Notes: generated from the sequence alone by a model not told the origin. DNA of 37,487 nt from an uncultured Nitrosospira sp. (GCA_900696505.1 CAADGJ010000222.1:1-37487); one strand, 5' to 3'. Shown: positions 18,447 to 27,061, numbered from the stretch's first letter. Translations and numbers: made by a program.

Positions 18447-18776
18447 ATGAAGCGCTGATTTTTTCGTGCAGGAAGAAGAAACCGACGGGGGTGCTGATCG
18501 CTCAAGTATCTGCGTGAGACTTTCACTGACAAGGAAGGCGAACAACGAGTTTCGTACTGTGCGGCTGGTGCGGAATCGCTCAGTGCGGACCAGACTCGTT
18601 GTTCCGTTGAATTGGAGCTGAGCTGCTTCTGTAAGGCGCTTGCTAGAGCGACACTTCATGGATGGCGGGATTTCACCGTTTCTGTCGGTGCATCGTGCGT
18701 GCGACAGGAATACTCACGGACAGGTGTTTGTCTTGCATCGAATACGGGGCAGAAATATCGTTCCGACTATCGCTTC

Positions 18777-19853
18777 ATGCCAAGCACTGCACCGATCCCG
18801 CCACATGCCCGGCCTCCTCGCATCGCCAGCATCGAAAGCTACCGCGTTGTGGCGATCCTCCTTATCGTATCTCTCCATACAAACCTGATTGCACGTCTGC
18901 ATCTCATCGGGGGCGGGGTTGGCTTCCTCGTGGACATGCCGCTCTATCTACTGTTCTGGATCTCCGTCCCCTATTTCTTTTTGACGGCAGGATACTTTTA
19001 CGGGCGCACCGTGGATGCCGGGGCAGCCCCCTTTTCCCTACTACGGCGCTCGTGTCTCTCGCTGACGCTCCTCTTTGTCATATGGGTCGCTGTGTACTCG
19101 ATCATCGGACCGAACTGGATCAGCAACGTCTACACACACGGGCTCTGGTCCACCATTTCAACGGAGGCCTCCCATACCCTGGGCAGGCTCATGCAGGAGC
19201 ATGTCACGCTGCTTTTTGTGCCGAGACCTCCGATCTTTCACCTCTGGTTCTTGCCCGCGCTGATCGCTGGGTTGAGTACGGTCGCAATGGTCATGACCAG
19301 CCGTCTCAAAACATGGGTAGGGGCTCTGCTTGTCTCGACCTATATCCTGCTCGTCGTGAGTGCAGTCGTTCCGCTCCCACAGTATTCACCGAACCTGCTG
19401 CTACTGGGCGTCTTCTTCACCCTTCTCGGGTGGTGGATCTCTCAACAGGCGACCTTCGCCGGATCCTTCGCGCTGGCGCTCATAGCGGGCGGGAGTGTCT
19501 TGGCTGTACTGGAAGGAGTGGGGTTGAAACGAGTGTTCCATGCCTCCCCGCATCAAGTGATGGATTATCCTTATGCCGGTGCGGTGCTTCTGATCGTAGG
19601 GATCTTCTTATTGACGCTCGCGTACCCGACCATCGGGCAGAACACCGTTCTTCCTTTCTTGGCACGCTTCACCCTCGGAGTGTATGTATCCCATATATTC
19701 GTTGGATACACGCTGACCCCGATCCAAGATCAGTTGCCGTCCCTGCCGATCATCTGGCATGTCCTATACACGTTGGTGGTGTATGGGTTATCTGTGCTCC
19801 TCACGTGGGGACTGTCGAAAATTCCATGGGTACGCCTCTCGGTGACCCGATGA
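18777..19853 (+). CDS. Acyltransferase-3 family integral membrane protein
   Basis: 358 residues from ATG 18777, with about ten hydrophobic segments. The family opening is clear (RIASIESYRVVAILLIVSLH, conserved Arg and His), followed by YFFLTAGYFYGRT, IFHLWFLPALIAG and YVSHIFVGY. These proteins acylate sugars, lipids or peptidoglycan at the cytoplasmic membrane (OafA/WecH-like). An upstream start at 18612 would add 55 residues with no family match. The substrate cannot be inferred. Confidence 0.82.
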   Translation: MPSTAPIPPHARPPRIASIESYRVVAILLIVSLHTNLIARLHLIGGGVGFLVDMPLYLLFWISVPYFFLTAGYFYGRTVDAGAAPFSLLRRSCLSLTLLFVIWVAVYSIIGPNWISNVYTHGLWSTISTEASHTLGRLMQEHVTLLFVPRPPIFHLWFLPALIAGLSTVAMVMTSRLKTWVGALLVSTYILLVVSAVVPLPQYSPNLLLLGVFFTLLGWWISQQATFAGSFALALIAGGSVLAVLEGVGLKRVFHASPHQVMDYPYAGAVLLIVGIFLLTLAYPTIGQNTVLPFLARFTLGVYVSHIFVGYTLTPIQDQLPSLPIIWHVLYTLVVYGLSVLLTWGLSKIPWVRLSVTR

Positions 19854-19923
19854 GCGGGGCCGCCTGACTGAGGGTGACCGGCAGAAACCATACCGGTTTC
19901 ATTGCGTCACGAAGGAGCACCTC

Positions 19924-20331
19924 ATGACGAAACTTCGCGTCCACTGCTTCTCCATTTCCATTGATGGCTACGGCGCCAGCCCCAACCAGAGTCTGGAACA
20001 GCCACTCGGGTTAGGTGGCCTGTCATTGCACGAGTGGATCTTTCCAACACGTACATTTCACGAGATGCAGGGAGAAGAGGGCGGCACGACCGACCGCAGT
20101 GACGATTTTGCAGCACGCGGGTTCAAGAACATCGGAGCGTGGATCCTGGGTCGCAAGCCGCCTCCCCCTCCACTTCCTCGTCGAGGCGATTCATCTGAAG
20201 GCGTGCTCACGGGTCGCAGCAACTCCAACTGCTGCGCCTTGGCGACCACTCTGATTTCAACGATCGCATCAGCCACGGGCAAGCGTTGGACTTGGACCAG
20301 AGTCGTCGCGACGGCGGGATGTTCGCCGTAG
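19924..20331 (+). pseudogene. Truncated RibD-C/dihydrofolate-reductase-family protein
   Basis: A strong ribosome site (AAGGAG) precedes the ATG. The first 77 residues match the RibD C-terminal/dihydrofolate reductase-like family: MTKLRVHCFSISIDGYG at the start, ALHEW-like LSLHEWIF, DDFAARGF and GAWILGR. At about base 20155 the family match stops abruptly and the frame runs into proline-rich residues and the antisense of the neighbouring Rid-family gene. More than half the domain is missing, so the product is unlikely to be active. Confidence 0.7.
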
Positions 20332-20633
20332 ACCTCCCGGCGTACTTTAGGCCCAGCCGTAAGGATCGCCTGCATATCGGTGACATAGATGGTTTCTTCC
20401 AACACATCGCTCATCGTGAGGGTAAATTGCTGAAGGACCTTACCGATGTTCGCATAGGTTTGATGCAGCTGGGCCTCCATATCTCCCTTCCCTGTGAGAG
20501 CACCTTTCTCATCCAGACTACTCTGCCCTGATAGAAACACCATCCCCGCGGCCCTCGTCGCTTGCACCAGTCCGAACTGATTTTCCCAGGGCAATCCCAG
20601 GGACTTGGTATCTTTGAGAATGACGGCCGCCAT
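20058..20633 (-). CDS. Rid-family (YjgF/RidA-like) protein with chimeric C-terminal tail
   Basis: Residues ~1-137 form a Rid domain: GLVQATRAAGMVFLSGQSSLD, TYANIGKVLQQF, DVLEETIYVTDM, YGEHPAVATTLVQVQRLPVADAIVEIRVVAKA. RidA proteins deaminate reactive enamine/imine intermediates, but the catalytic Arg position (here VQVQRL rather than V.R) is not canonical and activity is open. After VVAKA a proline/glycine-rich tail of ~50 residues follows, partly the antisense of the truncated dihydrofolate-reductase-like gene. ATG 20633 has GAGGG just upstream. The gene may originally have been exported: see the small upstream frame. Confidence 0.7.
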   Translation of the reverse strand: MAAVILKDTKSLGLPWENQFGLVQATRAAGMVFLSGQSSLDEKGALTGKGDMEAQLHQTYANIGKVLQQFTLTMSDVLEETIYVTDMQAILTAGPKVRREVYGEHPAVATTLVQVQRLPVADAIVEIRVVAKAQQLELLRPVSTPSDESPRRGSGGGGGLRPRIHAPMFLNPRAAKSSLRSVVPPSSPCIS

Positions 20634-20640
20634 GGGACCC

Positions 20641-20745
20641 TCACGCATGGGATGGGAGGCGGGATTGATCTGCACAGCCTCCCGTCACAATAGCGATGCA
20701 TAGAAGGCCTAGCCATCGAAGCAGCATTTCGTCTTTCATCGTCAT
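20641..20745 (-). CDS. Lipoprotein signal peptide ORF, out of frame with the Rid domain
   Basis: 34 codons with a near-ideal ribosome site (AGAGGAG, 5 nt before ATG 20745). The translation has a charged start, a hydrophobic run (LLRWLGLLCIAIV) and a lipobox TGGC, then ~11 residues and a TGA that overlaps the next ATG of the Rid frame (ATGCGTGA). Shifting by one base would join it to the Rid domain. Either this is a frameshifted N-terminus of an exported Rid lipoprotein or a coupled leader peptide. The first is more likely. Confidence 0.6.
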   Translation of the reverse strand: MTMKDEMLLRWLGLLCIAIVTGGCADQSRLPSHA

Positions 20746-20937
20746 ACAGCTCCTCTGTCGAGAATGTTTGCTCGGTCATCCGGCCGGATTCTAAAGAACG
20801 GGAAGTCGCAGACGATCGAGGCCATCATGCACCTAGAAACGACGTGCACGAAGCCAGTTGTGTCGTATGAGGAGGCTTCCTTCACCAAGCCAGATCTGAG
20901 GAAGGTCGCCAACTCATCGGAAGATCAGGGGAAAGGT

Positions 20938-20965
20938 TGGTGGTCCCAACGGGATTTGAACCCGT
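20938..20965 (-). other. 3' fragment of a tRNA gene, candidate attachment site
   Basis: Read on the minus strand: a T-arm (ACGGG stem, TTCAAAT loop, CCCGT) followed by the acceptor 3' strand TGGGACC, discriminator A and CCA. The 5' half is absent: no matching GGTCCCA is found at the expected distance on the minus strand. Such 3' ends are the usual crossover segments for tyrosine integrases. The isoacceptor cannot be named because the anticodon arm is missing. Confidence 0.7.
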
Positions 20966-21110
20966 GTCTGAGCCTTGAGAGTCGATTCGGAGCAGAATTC
21001 ACAGTGGCTTGATTTTGCGAAGGCTTCCCCGTTTTCTCTTTTGAATTCAGCGGTTAGCGGCATTCTATGGATTCTACTAGTTCGAACCAATATTGAGCGT
21101 TCTGACATTT

Positions 21111-21130
21111 TCTAGCACAAATCTAGCACA
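21111..21130 (+). repeat. Tandem 9-bp repeat beside the tRNA fragment
   Basis: TCTAGCACA occurs twice with a period of 11 bp, about one helical turn, 145 bp inside the tRNA fragment. This spacing suits side-by-side protein binding, for example integrase arm sites or an excisionase. Confidence 0.45.
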
Positions 21131-21202
21131 CGTGAGTGGGGTGAACCCCTTCACTGAGACAGTTTGGCATTAGCACACTTTGGGTTGATTGCCGTCCTTC
21201 CT

Positions 21203-22076
21203 CTAGGAGACTTCTCCCGGGTTTGATTCCTGTGCAGGCCTGAAAAACTGCATGCGTGCGGCACCCGACGGCGGCCCGGACGCGAGCCCGCGCTCAAACT
21301 CATTCGGGGGCTGGTAGCCGAGTGCCGAATGGAGCCGGGTGCCATTGTAGTACTGATCGATGAAGGCGGCGAGGTTCGACCGCAGGTGGTCCAGATCGCG
21401 ATACGCGGTCGCATAGATCTCCTCCCGCTTCAAGGTTTTCATAACACTCTCACAACTGGCGTTGTCATAGGGATTCGCCGGCCGACTCATGCTGGGGATC
21501 ATCTGCTGCTGCCGGAGCACCTGCACATACGCCCCCGAGGCATATTGAATCCCTCGATCAGAATGATGCACGACGCCTGGCGGGGGCTGGCGCGTCGAAT
21601 TGGCCTGATGCAAGGCCGCCAGTGGCAAGCGCGTCGCCAAGGTCTTCTCCAAGGCCCAGCCCACCACCTTGCGGGAGAAGCCATCGAGCATCACGGCCAG
21701 ATAGACCAACTCCGTGCGTAGGCGAATGTAGGTGATGTCTGCCACCCACAGATGATTGAGACCGGTCAACGTAAGCCGACTGGCCAAGTTCAGATAAACG
21801 TCCAAGCGGTGGTCGGACTCGGTCGTGACGATGAAGGCTCTCGGCTGCACCGCCAACAGGTTGTCCTCTCGCATGAGCCGGGCGACGCGCTCATGATTCA
21901 CCAAGAGGCCGCGCCGCCGGCAATGCGCCAGGGCGATGTGTTGGATCGCGTCTCGCACCGTCATCTCCTCCTCTATCGGGTGCCACTCCTGCAGCGACCG
22001 ATAGTAGTCCAGCCCGGCTGACCGGAGCCAGCTGACACATGCGCTCGATACTGAGACTGCCTTGCTGAGACATCAC
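21203..22076 (-). pseudogene. IS3-family transposase OrfB, frameshifted and internally deleted
   Basis: The DDE integrase core is readable: WVADITYI (D), HHSDRGIQYAS (D) and NASCESVMKTLKREE (E), ending in RLHSALGYQPPNEFE. The N-terminal part (IERMCQLAPVSRAG) lies in a different frame from the following YYRSLQEWHPIEEEM, so one frameshift sits near 22015. In addition, between IQHIALAH and RRRGLLVNHERVARLM about 12 residues usually present in this family (the YGYRR segment) are missing. Confidence 0.75.
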
Positions 22077-22123
22077 GCCTCGGATGTGGGCGTAGATGCC
22101 GTCCCGCCAGAGTCGCCGCTCCG

Positions 22124-22419
22124 CTAACGTCGAGCCTGTACTTCTCGCAAGGCAGCGATAGAAAAATCCGCCTCCAGCATCTTGTCCGCTACCGCCCGTT
22201 TCAGTCGGCTGACCTCCTTGCGAAGCGTCGCTTCGCGGGAATTCGGCGGGGGGCCTTCACCCTCTTCGGCCGGTTCCAGTTGATCGCGCCACGTATACAC
22301 CAGCCGCCGATGAACACCTAACTCCTTCGACAGCGCCACGAATTGTCGCACTGCCTCAACCGCACGACCGCGTACTGCCGAAACGCCTTCGGAAATTTGC
22401 CCACACGCTTCTTGGCCAC
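22124..22419 (-). pseudogene. IS3-family OrfA, frameshifted
   Basis: A GTG behind GGAGG begins a typical OrfA N-terminus (VAKKRVGKFPKAFRQYAVVR) that runs to LRQCDN. The continuation FVALSKELGVHRRLVYTWRD (helix-turn-helix) and the leucine-zipper part LRKEVSRLKRA are in another frame, indicating a small indel near 22340. Confidence 0.7.
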
Positions 22420-22482
22420 TCTTGCCTCCTTCCTGGTGCAAGTGTGCCAATGTGCACTGTCTCAATCTAGGGGTGCAGTCCA

Positions 22483-22891
22483 GTGATTACCTGTATGACT
22501 GGCTGCGCGCCCCTGTGGGTGTGCGAGTAATGGGGTAGAGGCGTGAGAAGTATAGTGGGATGAGGCAGGCGTGCTTGATTGAGGAGACGACTTTAAGCGC
22601 GGGGATACGAATATGTGCTTGTCTGGGCCATGTGGGGATCCCCGTTGGAGATGGAGCACGAAGCGCAGCGGTCCGTAGCCCACGCCCCAGCGGGCTGCGA
22701 TCAACGCATGCATGCTCCTTCAGCGGGCAACCGCAAAGAGTCGCATCAGCCTTTGGGACAATTAAAGAGAATAGATATGTCAGCTCGCCAACACATAGCG
22801 TCCTTCTTTGATCTGCAGAGTCCCTAGGTTCATGCTCCGACTGTAGGAAAGACAGGGCTCAAGAGATCGGATGGCAAATACGCACCACTTA
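22483..22891. other. Gap with no supported gene
   Basis: About 400 bp between the IS3 end and the next exported-protein gene. Short frames exist on both strands, but none has a ribosome site plus recognisable composition, and I see no RNA gene. It may be disrupted DNA split by the insertion sequence. Confidence 0.4.
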
Positions 22892-23188
22892 TTAAAATTG
22901 GGGCGGCTCCTGATTCGTCTTCCTGATCACGTCCTCGCCGTGGCAGGTACGTTCGGCCAGCATGCGCTGTCCGGCAGTGGACTTGGCTGGAATTCTCGCG
23001 AGACAAGCCTTCAGCGTGTCCTCTACCGCGCCCGATGCTACTTCACTCAATTTGTCTGCCGGAGCGAAAATCATAGCGCCGGTCACTTGCCCTTCTTCCG
23101 CATGAACGAAAAACGGGGACAGCCATGAGCCGAGCAGCAACACTGAGGCATAGAAGACCGACCGTTGTAAGAGTCCATACGTTTTCAT
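22892..23188 (-). CDS. Small exported protein with two cysteines
   Basis: 98 residues from ATG 23188, which has GAGGTG 5 nt upstream. A signal peptide (FYASVLLLGSWLSPFFVHA, cleavage before EEG) precedes a mature part with GAMIFAPADKLSE, TLKACLARIP and ERTCHGEDVI. The two Cys could bond to each other. No family recognised; periplasmic location is predicted. Confidence 0.6.
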   Translation of the reverse strand: MKTYGLLQRSVFYASVLLLGSWLSPFFVHAEEGQVTGAMIFAPADKLSEVASGAVEDTLKACLARIPAKSTAGQRMLAERTCHGEDVIRKTNQEPPQF

Positions 23189-23276
23189 ACTGCACCTCAA
23201 TTCTTGGCCGCGGGTGGGGCGTTTCATGGCGGGCCATTCCATGAACGAAGAGACCTATGTGAGGCCAGGTTAAGCC

Positions 23277-23480
23277 CTAGCCCCTGGGGCTGACGACGAT
23301 GGATCCTCGACTGTCCATGATCATCCATACCCGATGACTAAGACGCAGGCGATTCACTTCGCCTAAAAGCTGATTCCAGGCTACGTCCGGAAAAAAGGCC
23401 ATCAGATCGTTCATCCGGCATCCCGGAGACTTCGCGATGAAGTTGAGGATCTGGTCACTGATGTCGGCATTGCGGATCAT
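23277..23480 (-). CDS. Small winged-helix-like protein
   Basis: 67 residues. IRNADISDQILNFIAKSPG, CRMNDLMAFFPDVAWNQLLG and EVNRLRLSHRVWMIMDSRG fit the helix-helix-strand plan of a small winged-helix DNA-binding domain, and the basic helix VNRLRLSHR could be its recognition helix. The gene lies ~120 nt downstream of a predicted class II promoter. A regulator role is inference. Confidence 0.55.
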   Translation of the reverse strand: MIRNADISDQILNFIAKSPGCRMNDLMAFFPDVAWNQLLGEVNRLRLSHRVWMIMDSRGSIVVSPRG

Positions 23481-23608
23481 GGCGTCTCTCTCAGTCTATC
23501 CCGACCTTGCTACGTGCAGGACTAGAGCGATTGGCATTGGCCCAGGTTTCTCTTGCTAGGACGTAGCGTCTCAGTTTCGGGAGAACTGGCAACCAATGAT
23601 CTTCGTCC

Positions 23609-23678
23609 ATCCTAGGTCAACGGTCGCATGAATACTGGTCAATATTGCTCAGCTTCGCAATTCTGTGCGGTGCATCAT
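23609..23678. promoter_or_regulatory. Bidirectional Crp/Fnr-type class II promoter (site a)
   Basis: Palindrome TGGTCAATATTGCTCA at 23636-23651. Going right, 21 nt separate it from CATCAT (23673-23678); going left, 21 nt separate it from TAGGAT (23609-23614, minus strand). Both place the palindrome centre at about -41.5. The leftward promoter serves the winged-helix gene at 23480; the rightward target is unclear. The right side shares GTGCGGTGCATCATG with site b. Confidence 0.6.
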
Positions 23679-23923
23679 GTGAGGGAATATGCCGATCTGT
23701 TTGATGTGCTTTCTCAATAGGCGCACCAGGTTGGTTCAACCGCGGCCCGTTTACGCCTCCCCCGATCGCACGTAAATGGTTCGCCGGGCATTTGTACAGA
23801 CAAGGGGCGAGCACGGTTACGCATTTAATGCCGTGAGGCAGTCTATATCCCAATCAGGGCCATCTATCGGGAGATGGGTGCCTCCGATCTGCCAGGTCGC
23901 GCTACAAACGAAAGGCACACTCC

Positions 23924-24172
23924 ATGTGGTTTCGAATTGGCAAATGGATCGAATTGGGAGTGCATTTCGGATCGCCGAACAAGTCTGGAGAGGCGCCAGG
24001 CCGGTATTTGATTCACGCCAGGGTGCGATGGCGCGAGAGTGAGTGGCATCACGGACCGGTTCGCATTCACGAGACGGTTCACCGCGATGCAACGTTAGGC
24101 ACTATCCCTCAACGCCCTGTGTACTTTCGTGCCACGCTTGAGCCAGTGGCCTCGCCGCACTTATGGCGTTAG
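23924..24172 (+). CDS. Doubtful small ORF, 82 aa
   Basis: An ATG with AAAGG at a fair distance opens a frame rich in Arg, His and Trp. No family, signal peptide or membrane helix is seen. The only support is the predicted rightward promoter at 23673. The rest of 23679-24254 holds nothing else I can support. Confidence 0.2.
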   Translation: MWFRIGKWIELGVHFGSPNKSGEAPGRYLIHARVRWRESEWHHGPVRIHETVHRDATLGTIPQRPVYFRATLEPVASPHLWR

Positions 24173-24254
24173 CCTGTTCTGGAACGAGAGCAGTGCTGAC
24201 AGATATCGGAGAGCCCCTCGCGGTAACAAGCAGGTGATGAGTGAGGAGATGCAA

Positions 24255-24812
24255 ATGAATATTTATGGGTTCCAGTGGCCGATCGAGATCAGTATCGATA
24301 CCAGGGCACAACTGAGGGTGGCAGGACACACGATGGCCAGTCTCATGTTGGGGATGCTCATCATCGGCGGAATGGAAGCTTGCGTTTCGGCGAAGGGCGG
24401 CTCGTCAGCCTCCTTGCCGAGCAGCGCATTCTTTCTCAGCGGGAGCGCTGAGGCAAGTGAGCTCCACGCCATTGCGTTGACGCAGGAGACGCGTATGAAA
24501 GCGTGCCATAAAGGTCCGGCCTGTGAGGATGCCTACTATATCCGAGGGCTGGTTGCATTGTTCGAGAATCGGGCCGATGCGATTACAGTCTTCCAGCAAT
24601 TGCACACGGCCATGCCGACCAGTCGCTACGATCTTGCCACACAAGGATGGCTAAACCTCTTACAGGACTCCACTTTATCGTCCGTCTCGAGTCAGGCTCT
24701 GCGTGCTCAGTTGAGGCAGGAAGTATTACACACGCTCTTTGGGCAGGGTGATTTGACCACCGTGCGAAGCCTGCAAGCTCACGAGGCGCGAGTAGTCGAG
24801 CTAGGCCGATAG
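24255..24812 (+). CDS. Membrane-anchored or exported hypothetical protein
   Basis: 185 residues. ATG 24255 has GAGGAG 6 nt upstream and was preferred to a GTG at 24129. A hydrophobic segment (MASLMLGMLIIGG) is followed by MEAC, a weak lipobox, at residues ~27-44. The remaining part is helical: THAL-type pairs ACHKGPACEDAYYIRGLVAL and ADAITVFQQLHTAMP, resembling a single TPR-like hairpin. Cys residues in ACHKGPAC may bond. Family not recognised. Confidence 0.55.
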   Translation: MNIYGFQWPIEISIDTRAQLRVAGHTMASLMLGMLIIGGMEACVSAKGGSSASLPSSAFFLSGSAEASELHAIALTQETRMKACHKGPACEDAYYIRGLVALFENRADAITVFQQLHTAMPTSRYDLATQGWLNLLQDSTLSSVSSQALRAQLRQEVLHTLFGQGDLTTVRSLQAHEARVVELGR

Positions 24813-24998
24813 TTCGGCGATTTCCCTCTTGATGCGCACTTCTTTGCCCCGCAGTTTCACCTGGTACTCACAGACAATGAGTGGAAACACTGCCGTTGAT
24901 ATGGGGACGTACGAGCCTCGTTCGACCTAAGCGGAGCGAGCAGTTACAGCAACGTATCGGACTGCACGGCGTAAACGCTTCCGCAAAGTTGGTAGACC

Positions 24999-26378
24999 AT
25001 GATGACCGTAATAAGCATTCAGCAATTTCTCGCGCAAGACCTATGGCGGATCGACGCCTCGGCTCTCTCCTTACCCCGACGCATCGGCCTGCATGCACTC
25101 AGGTTGGCGACTGCAGTCGTCATGGAATTCCGCCATCGCTTGCTCGATGCCCGGGCTGCCGGTCTGGTCTACACAACCCTCCTCTCACTGGTACCTTTTC
25201 TTGCCGTGATGGTATCCGTCTTGAAGGCGTTTGGTGTCCACCAAGAGATCGAGCCGGTTCTTGCCCAAGCGCTCGAACCTCTCGGCTCGAAGGGGCAGGA
25301 AATCACGGCCACCATCATTGGCTTTGTCGACAATTTGAAAATCGGGGTCTTGGGAACGGTCGGGGTCGCAGGCCTTTTTTACACCACCTATTCCCTGATC
25401 GATAAGATAGAACAGGCGTTGAATGCCATTTGGCTCGTCCGACAAGGACGTCCGTGGAATCGCAAATTCGCCGACTACCTGAGCGCCGTCTTGGTCGGAC
25501 CATTGCTGGTGATGATGGCCTTCGGACTGTTGGCCTCAGCGCACAGCAACATCCTGGTGCAGCGCGTCCTGGAGGTTCAGCCGTTCGGTGTGCTGATGCT
25601 CTGGGCCGGTCAATTGCTCCCGTTCATTATCCTCGGCGCCGTATTCACATTTCTCTTCAAGTTTATTCCTCACACGCATGTCCGTTTCGATTCCGCCCTA
25701 GTCGGAGGGATCACCGCGTCCATCCTGTGGGTCATCGCGGGGGAAGCCTTTGCCACATTCGTGGCCGAGTCTGCCAACTACAGCGCGATTTATTCCGGCT
25801 TTGCCGTCTTAATTCTGTTTCTCCTATGGCTCTATGCGGGGTGGCTGATTGTGCTCGTGGGGGCCCAGCTGTCATTTTTTTATCAACACCCTACTGCGTA
25901 CCTCTCCCGTATTCTATGGCAACAAGGGACGCAAGCCTTCCGGGAGCGGTTGGTCTTGAGCGTGCTTCTTCTCTTGGCGCGTCGGTATGCGAAGGGGCAA
26001 GGGCCGTGGGAAATGAATGAACTGGCTGTTGAACTGCGCTTGCCCGTCTCCCTCATCGAGGAGCAAATCCAGCATCTCATCGAGGCCGGGCTGCTCGGCC
26101 TGATGGCTCGCCCAGAAGGCGTCAGTCTGACCAAGCCTCTCGAACTCATCTCTATTATGGAAGTGCTGAATACTGTTCATAAAGGGCAAATAGTCAGTGC
26201 GACAGTATTATCAGATGGCGACGATGCCATCCGCGATGTGCTTTACCGTCGAGATGAAGCGGTCGCAGCCGCTCTGGCGGGACACTCCTTGCGATCGCTC
26301 CTCGAGAGTTCCACAACTGGGAGATTACAGCAAGATGTTCCAGACGAGCGGATCACACCCTTCGTTTCCCAACGGTAA
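24999..26378 (+). CDS. YihY/BrkB-family membrane protein with C-terminal winged-helix domain
   Basis: 459 residues. The YihY/virulence factor BrkB domain spans ~40-300 with six hydrophobic segments: RAAGLVYTTLLSLVPFLAVM, GLFYTTYSLIDKIEQALNAIW, FADYLSAVLVGPLLVMM, HTHVRFDSALVGGITASILW, YSAIYSGFAVLILFLLWLY. After residue ~320 comes a cytoplasmic extension whose helices (MNELAVELRLPVSLIEEQIQ, LIEAGLLGLMA) resemble a winged-helix domain, as in longer members of the family. The function of the family is not settled. It heads the plus-strand cargo of the island. Confidence 0.85.
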   Translation: MMTVISIQQFLAQDLWRIDASALSLPRRIGLHALRLATAVVMEFRHRLLDARAAGLVYTTLLSLVPFLAVMVSVLKAFGVHQEIEPVLAQALEPLGSKGQEITATIIGFVDNLKIGVLGTVGVAGLFYTTYSLIDKIEQALNAIWLVRQGRPWNRKFADYLSAVLVGPLLVMMAFGLLASAHSNILVQRVLEVQPFGVLMLWAGQLLPFIILGAVFTFLFKFIPHTHVRFDSALVGGITASILWVIAGEAFATFVAESANYSAIYSGFAVLILFLLWLYAGWLIVLVGAQLSFFYQHPTAYLSRILWQQGTQAFRERLVLSVLLLLARRYAKGQGPWEMNELAVELRLPVSLIEEQIQHLIEAGLLGLMARPEGVSLTKPLELISIMEVLNTVHKGQIVSATVLSDGDDAIRDVLYRRDEAVAAALAGHSLRSLLESSTTGRLQQDVPDERITPFVSQR

Positions 26379-26484
26379 GGAATTTACATATAGGAGCGGG
26401 CCGTCACCTGGAGAACCGAGACTACAGTGCTACCGCCGCCGAGGTAACGTCCATTACTGGTCGCATGGACGTTGAAGCGATGAA

Positions 26485-26814
26485 TCAACGGTTCGGCATT
26501 CCACACACGGTCGATGGTATTGCACGCTGAGTCAGGGGGCCACTAGAAGACACGATAGATGGTGCCTCCTCAGCTCCGTAACGAACCGCCTTCACCGATG
26601 TGATAGGGCAGGCAATCATCCGGCCTCCTGCCTGTTCTTTAAATGATAGGGCTGTGCTCGAGACGCCAGGAATGGAACCAGCCCTGACAAGAATGCTGGA
26701 TTCGTCAGCCAACTCATACTTGATAACCGTCATGCTTCCCTGGCGTACCTCGTGCCAGTCGCCATCCTCCAGTAAGACTGCAACGATGTTTTTTATCTGC
26801 ACTGCCAGACTCAT
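26485..26814 (-). CDS. Hypothetical small cytoplasmic protein
   Basis: 109 residues from ATG 26814, with GGGGAG upstream. The core alternates strands (DGDWHEVRQGSMTVIKYEL, SILVRAGSIPG, GRMIACPITSVKAVRYG) and looks like a compact beta-rich domain; the last 25 residues appear disordered. No family recognised. A CATAAT -10-like element lies ~30 nt before the start. Confidence 0.45.
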   Translation of the reverse strand: MSLAVQIKNIVAVLLEDGDWHEVRQGSMTVIKYELADESSILVRAGSIPGVSSTALSFKEQAGGRMIACPITSVKAVRYGAEEAPSIVSSSGPLTQRAIPSTVCGMPNR

Positions 26815-26908
26815 GAATTGTTCTCCCCTATTATGCACTTCTCACAAACATGGTTAAGTCTCCAGAGGAGCCAATGAGGCCGGCATTCCGCTTGGCCTCT
26901 CCTCACGT

Positions 26909-27061
26909 TTAAACATTATCTTTCCACCATTGACCTTCTGCAGGACACTGATGCAGTGAGACCCACCCGGTCGACGCGGCTTTGGGATAGTTCTCGAACA
27001 GCAGTAAAAAAAACCGCGCGCGAGGATCGAAGAACCGATCCCTATGCTCTCCGAAATGCAT
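26909..27061 (-). CDS. Possible 50-aa protein
   Basis: An ATG-initiated frame on the minus strand with an aromatic-rich product (FFDPRARFFLLLFENYP, TGWVSLHQCP, GQWWKDNV). The ribosome site is weak; a TTG further upstream with GAAGAGGGG ahead could be the true start. It follows the 32-aa membrane peptide gene. Low confidence. Confidence 0.3.
   Translation of the reverse strand: MHFGEHRDRFFDPRARFFLLLFENYPKAASTGWVSLHQCPAEGQWWKDNV

Larger units (their letters stand above)
21136..22482 (-). mobile_element. Decayed IS3-family insertion sequence
   Basis: About 1.35 kb with overlapping-type orfA and orfB on the minus strand. Imperfect terminal inverted repeats are visible: TGGGGTGAACCCCT...TGAGACAGT on the left and TGGACTGCACCCCT...TGAGACAGT (reverse complement) on the right, with further similarity inward (GCACACTT). 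GTGA flanks both sides as a possible 4-bp target duplication. Both frames carry frameshifts, so the copy is unlikely to transpose on its own. Confidence 0.75.

Noticed and set aside
18662-19867. A 401-codon open frame on the plus strand overlapping the acyltransferase
   Set aside because: It is the +2 frame of the acyltransferase gene, with Arg/Ser/His-rich composition and no family features; the other frame has clear membrane helices and family motifs.
20764-21012. Plus-strand frame ending in WWSQRDLNPCLSLE
   Set aside because: This peptide is the well-known artefact of translating the antisense of a tRNA T-arm.
20938-21030. A complete tRNA gene
   Set aside because: T-arm and acceptor 3' strand are present, but no 5' acceptor partner GGTCCCA or D-arm exists at the right distance.
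22462-22713. An 83-codon minus-strand frame crossing the right end of the IS
   Set aside because: It spans the insertion boundary and has low-complexity Ser/His/Pro composition.
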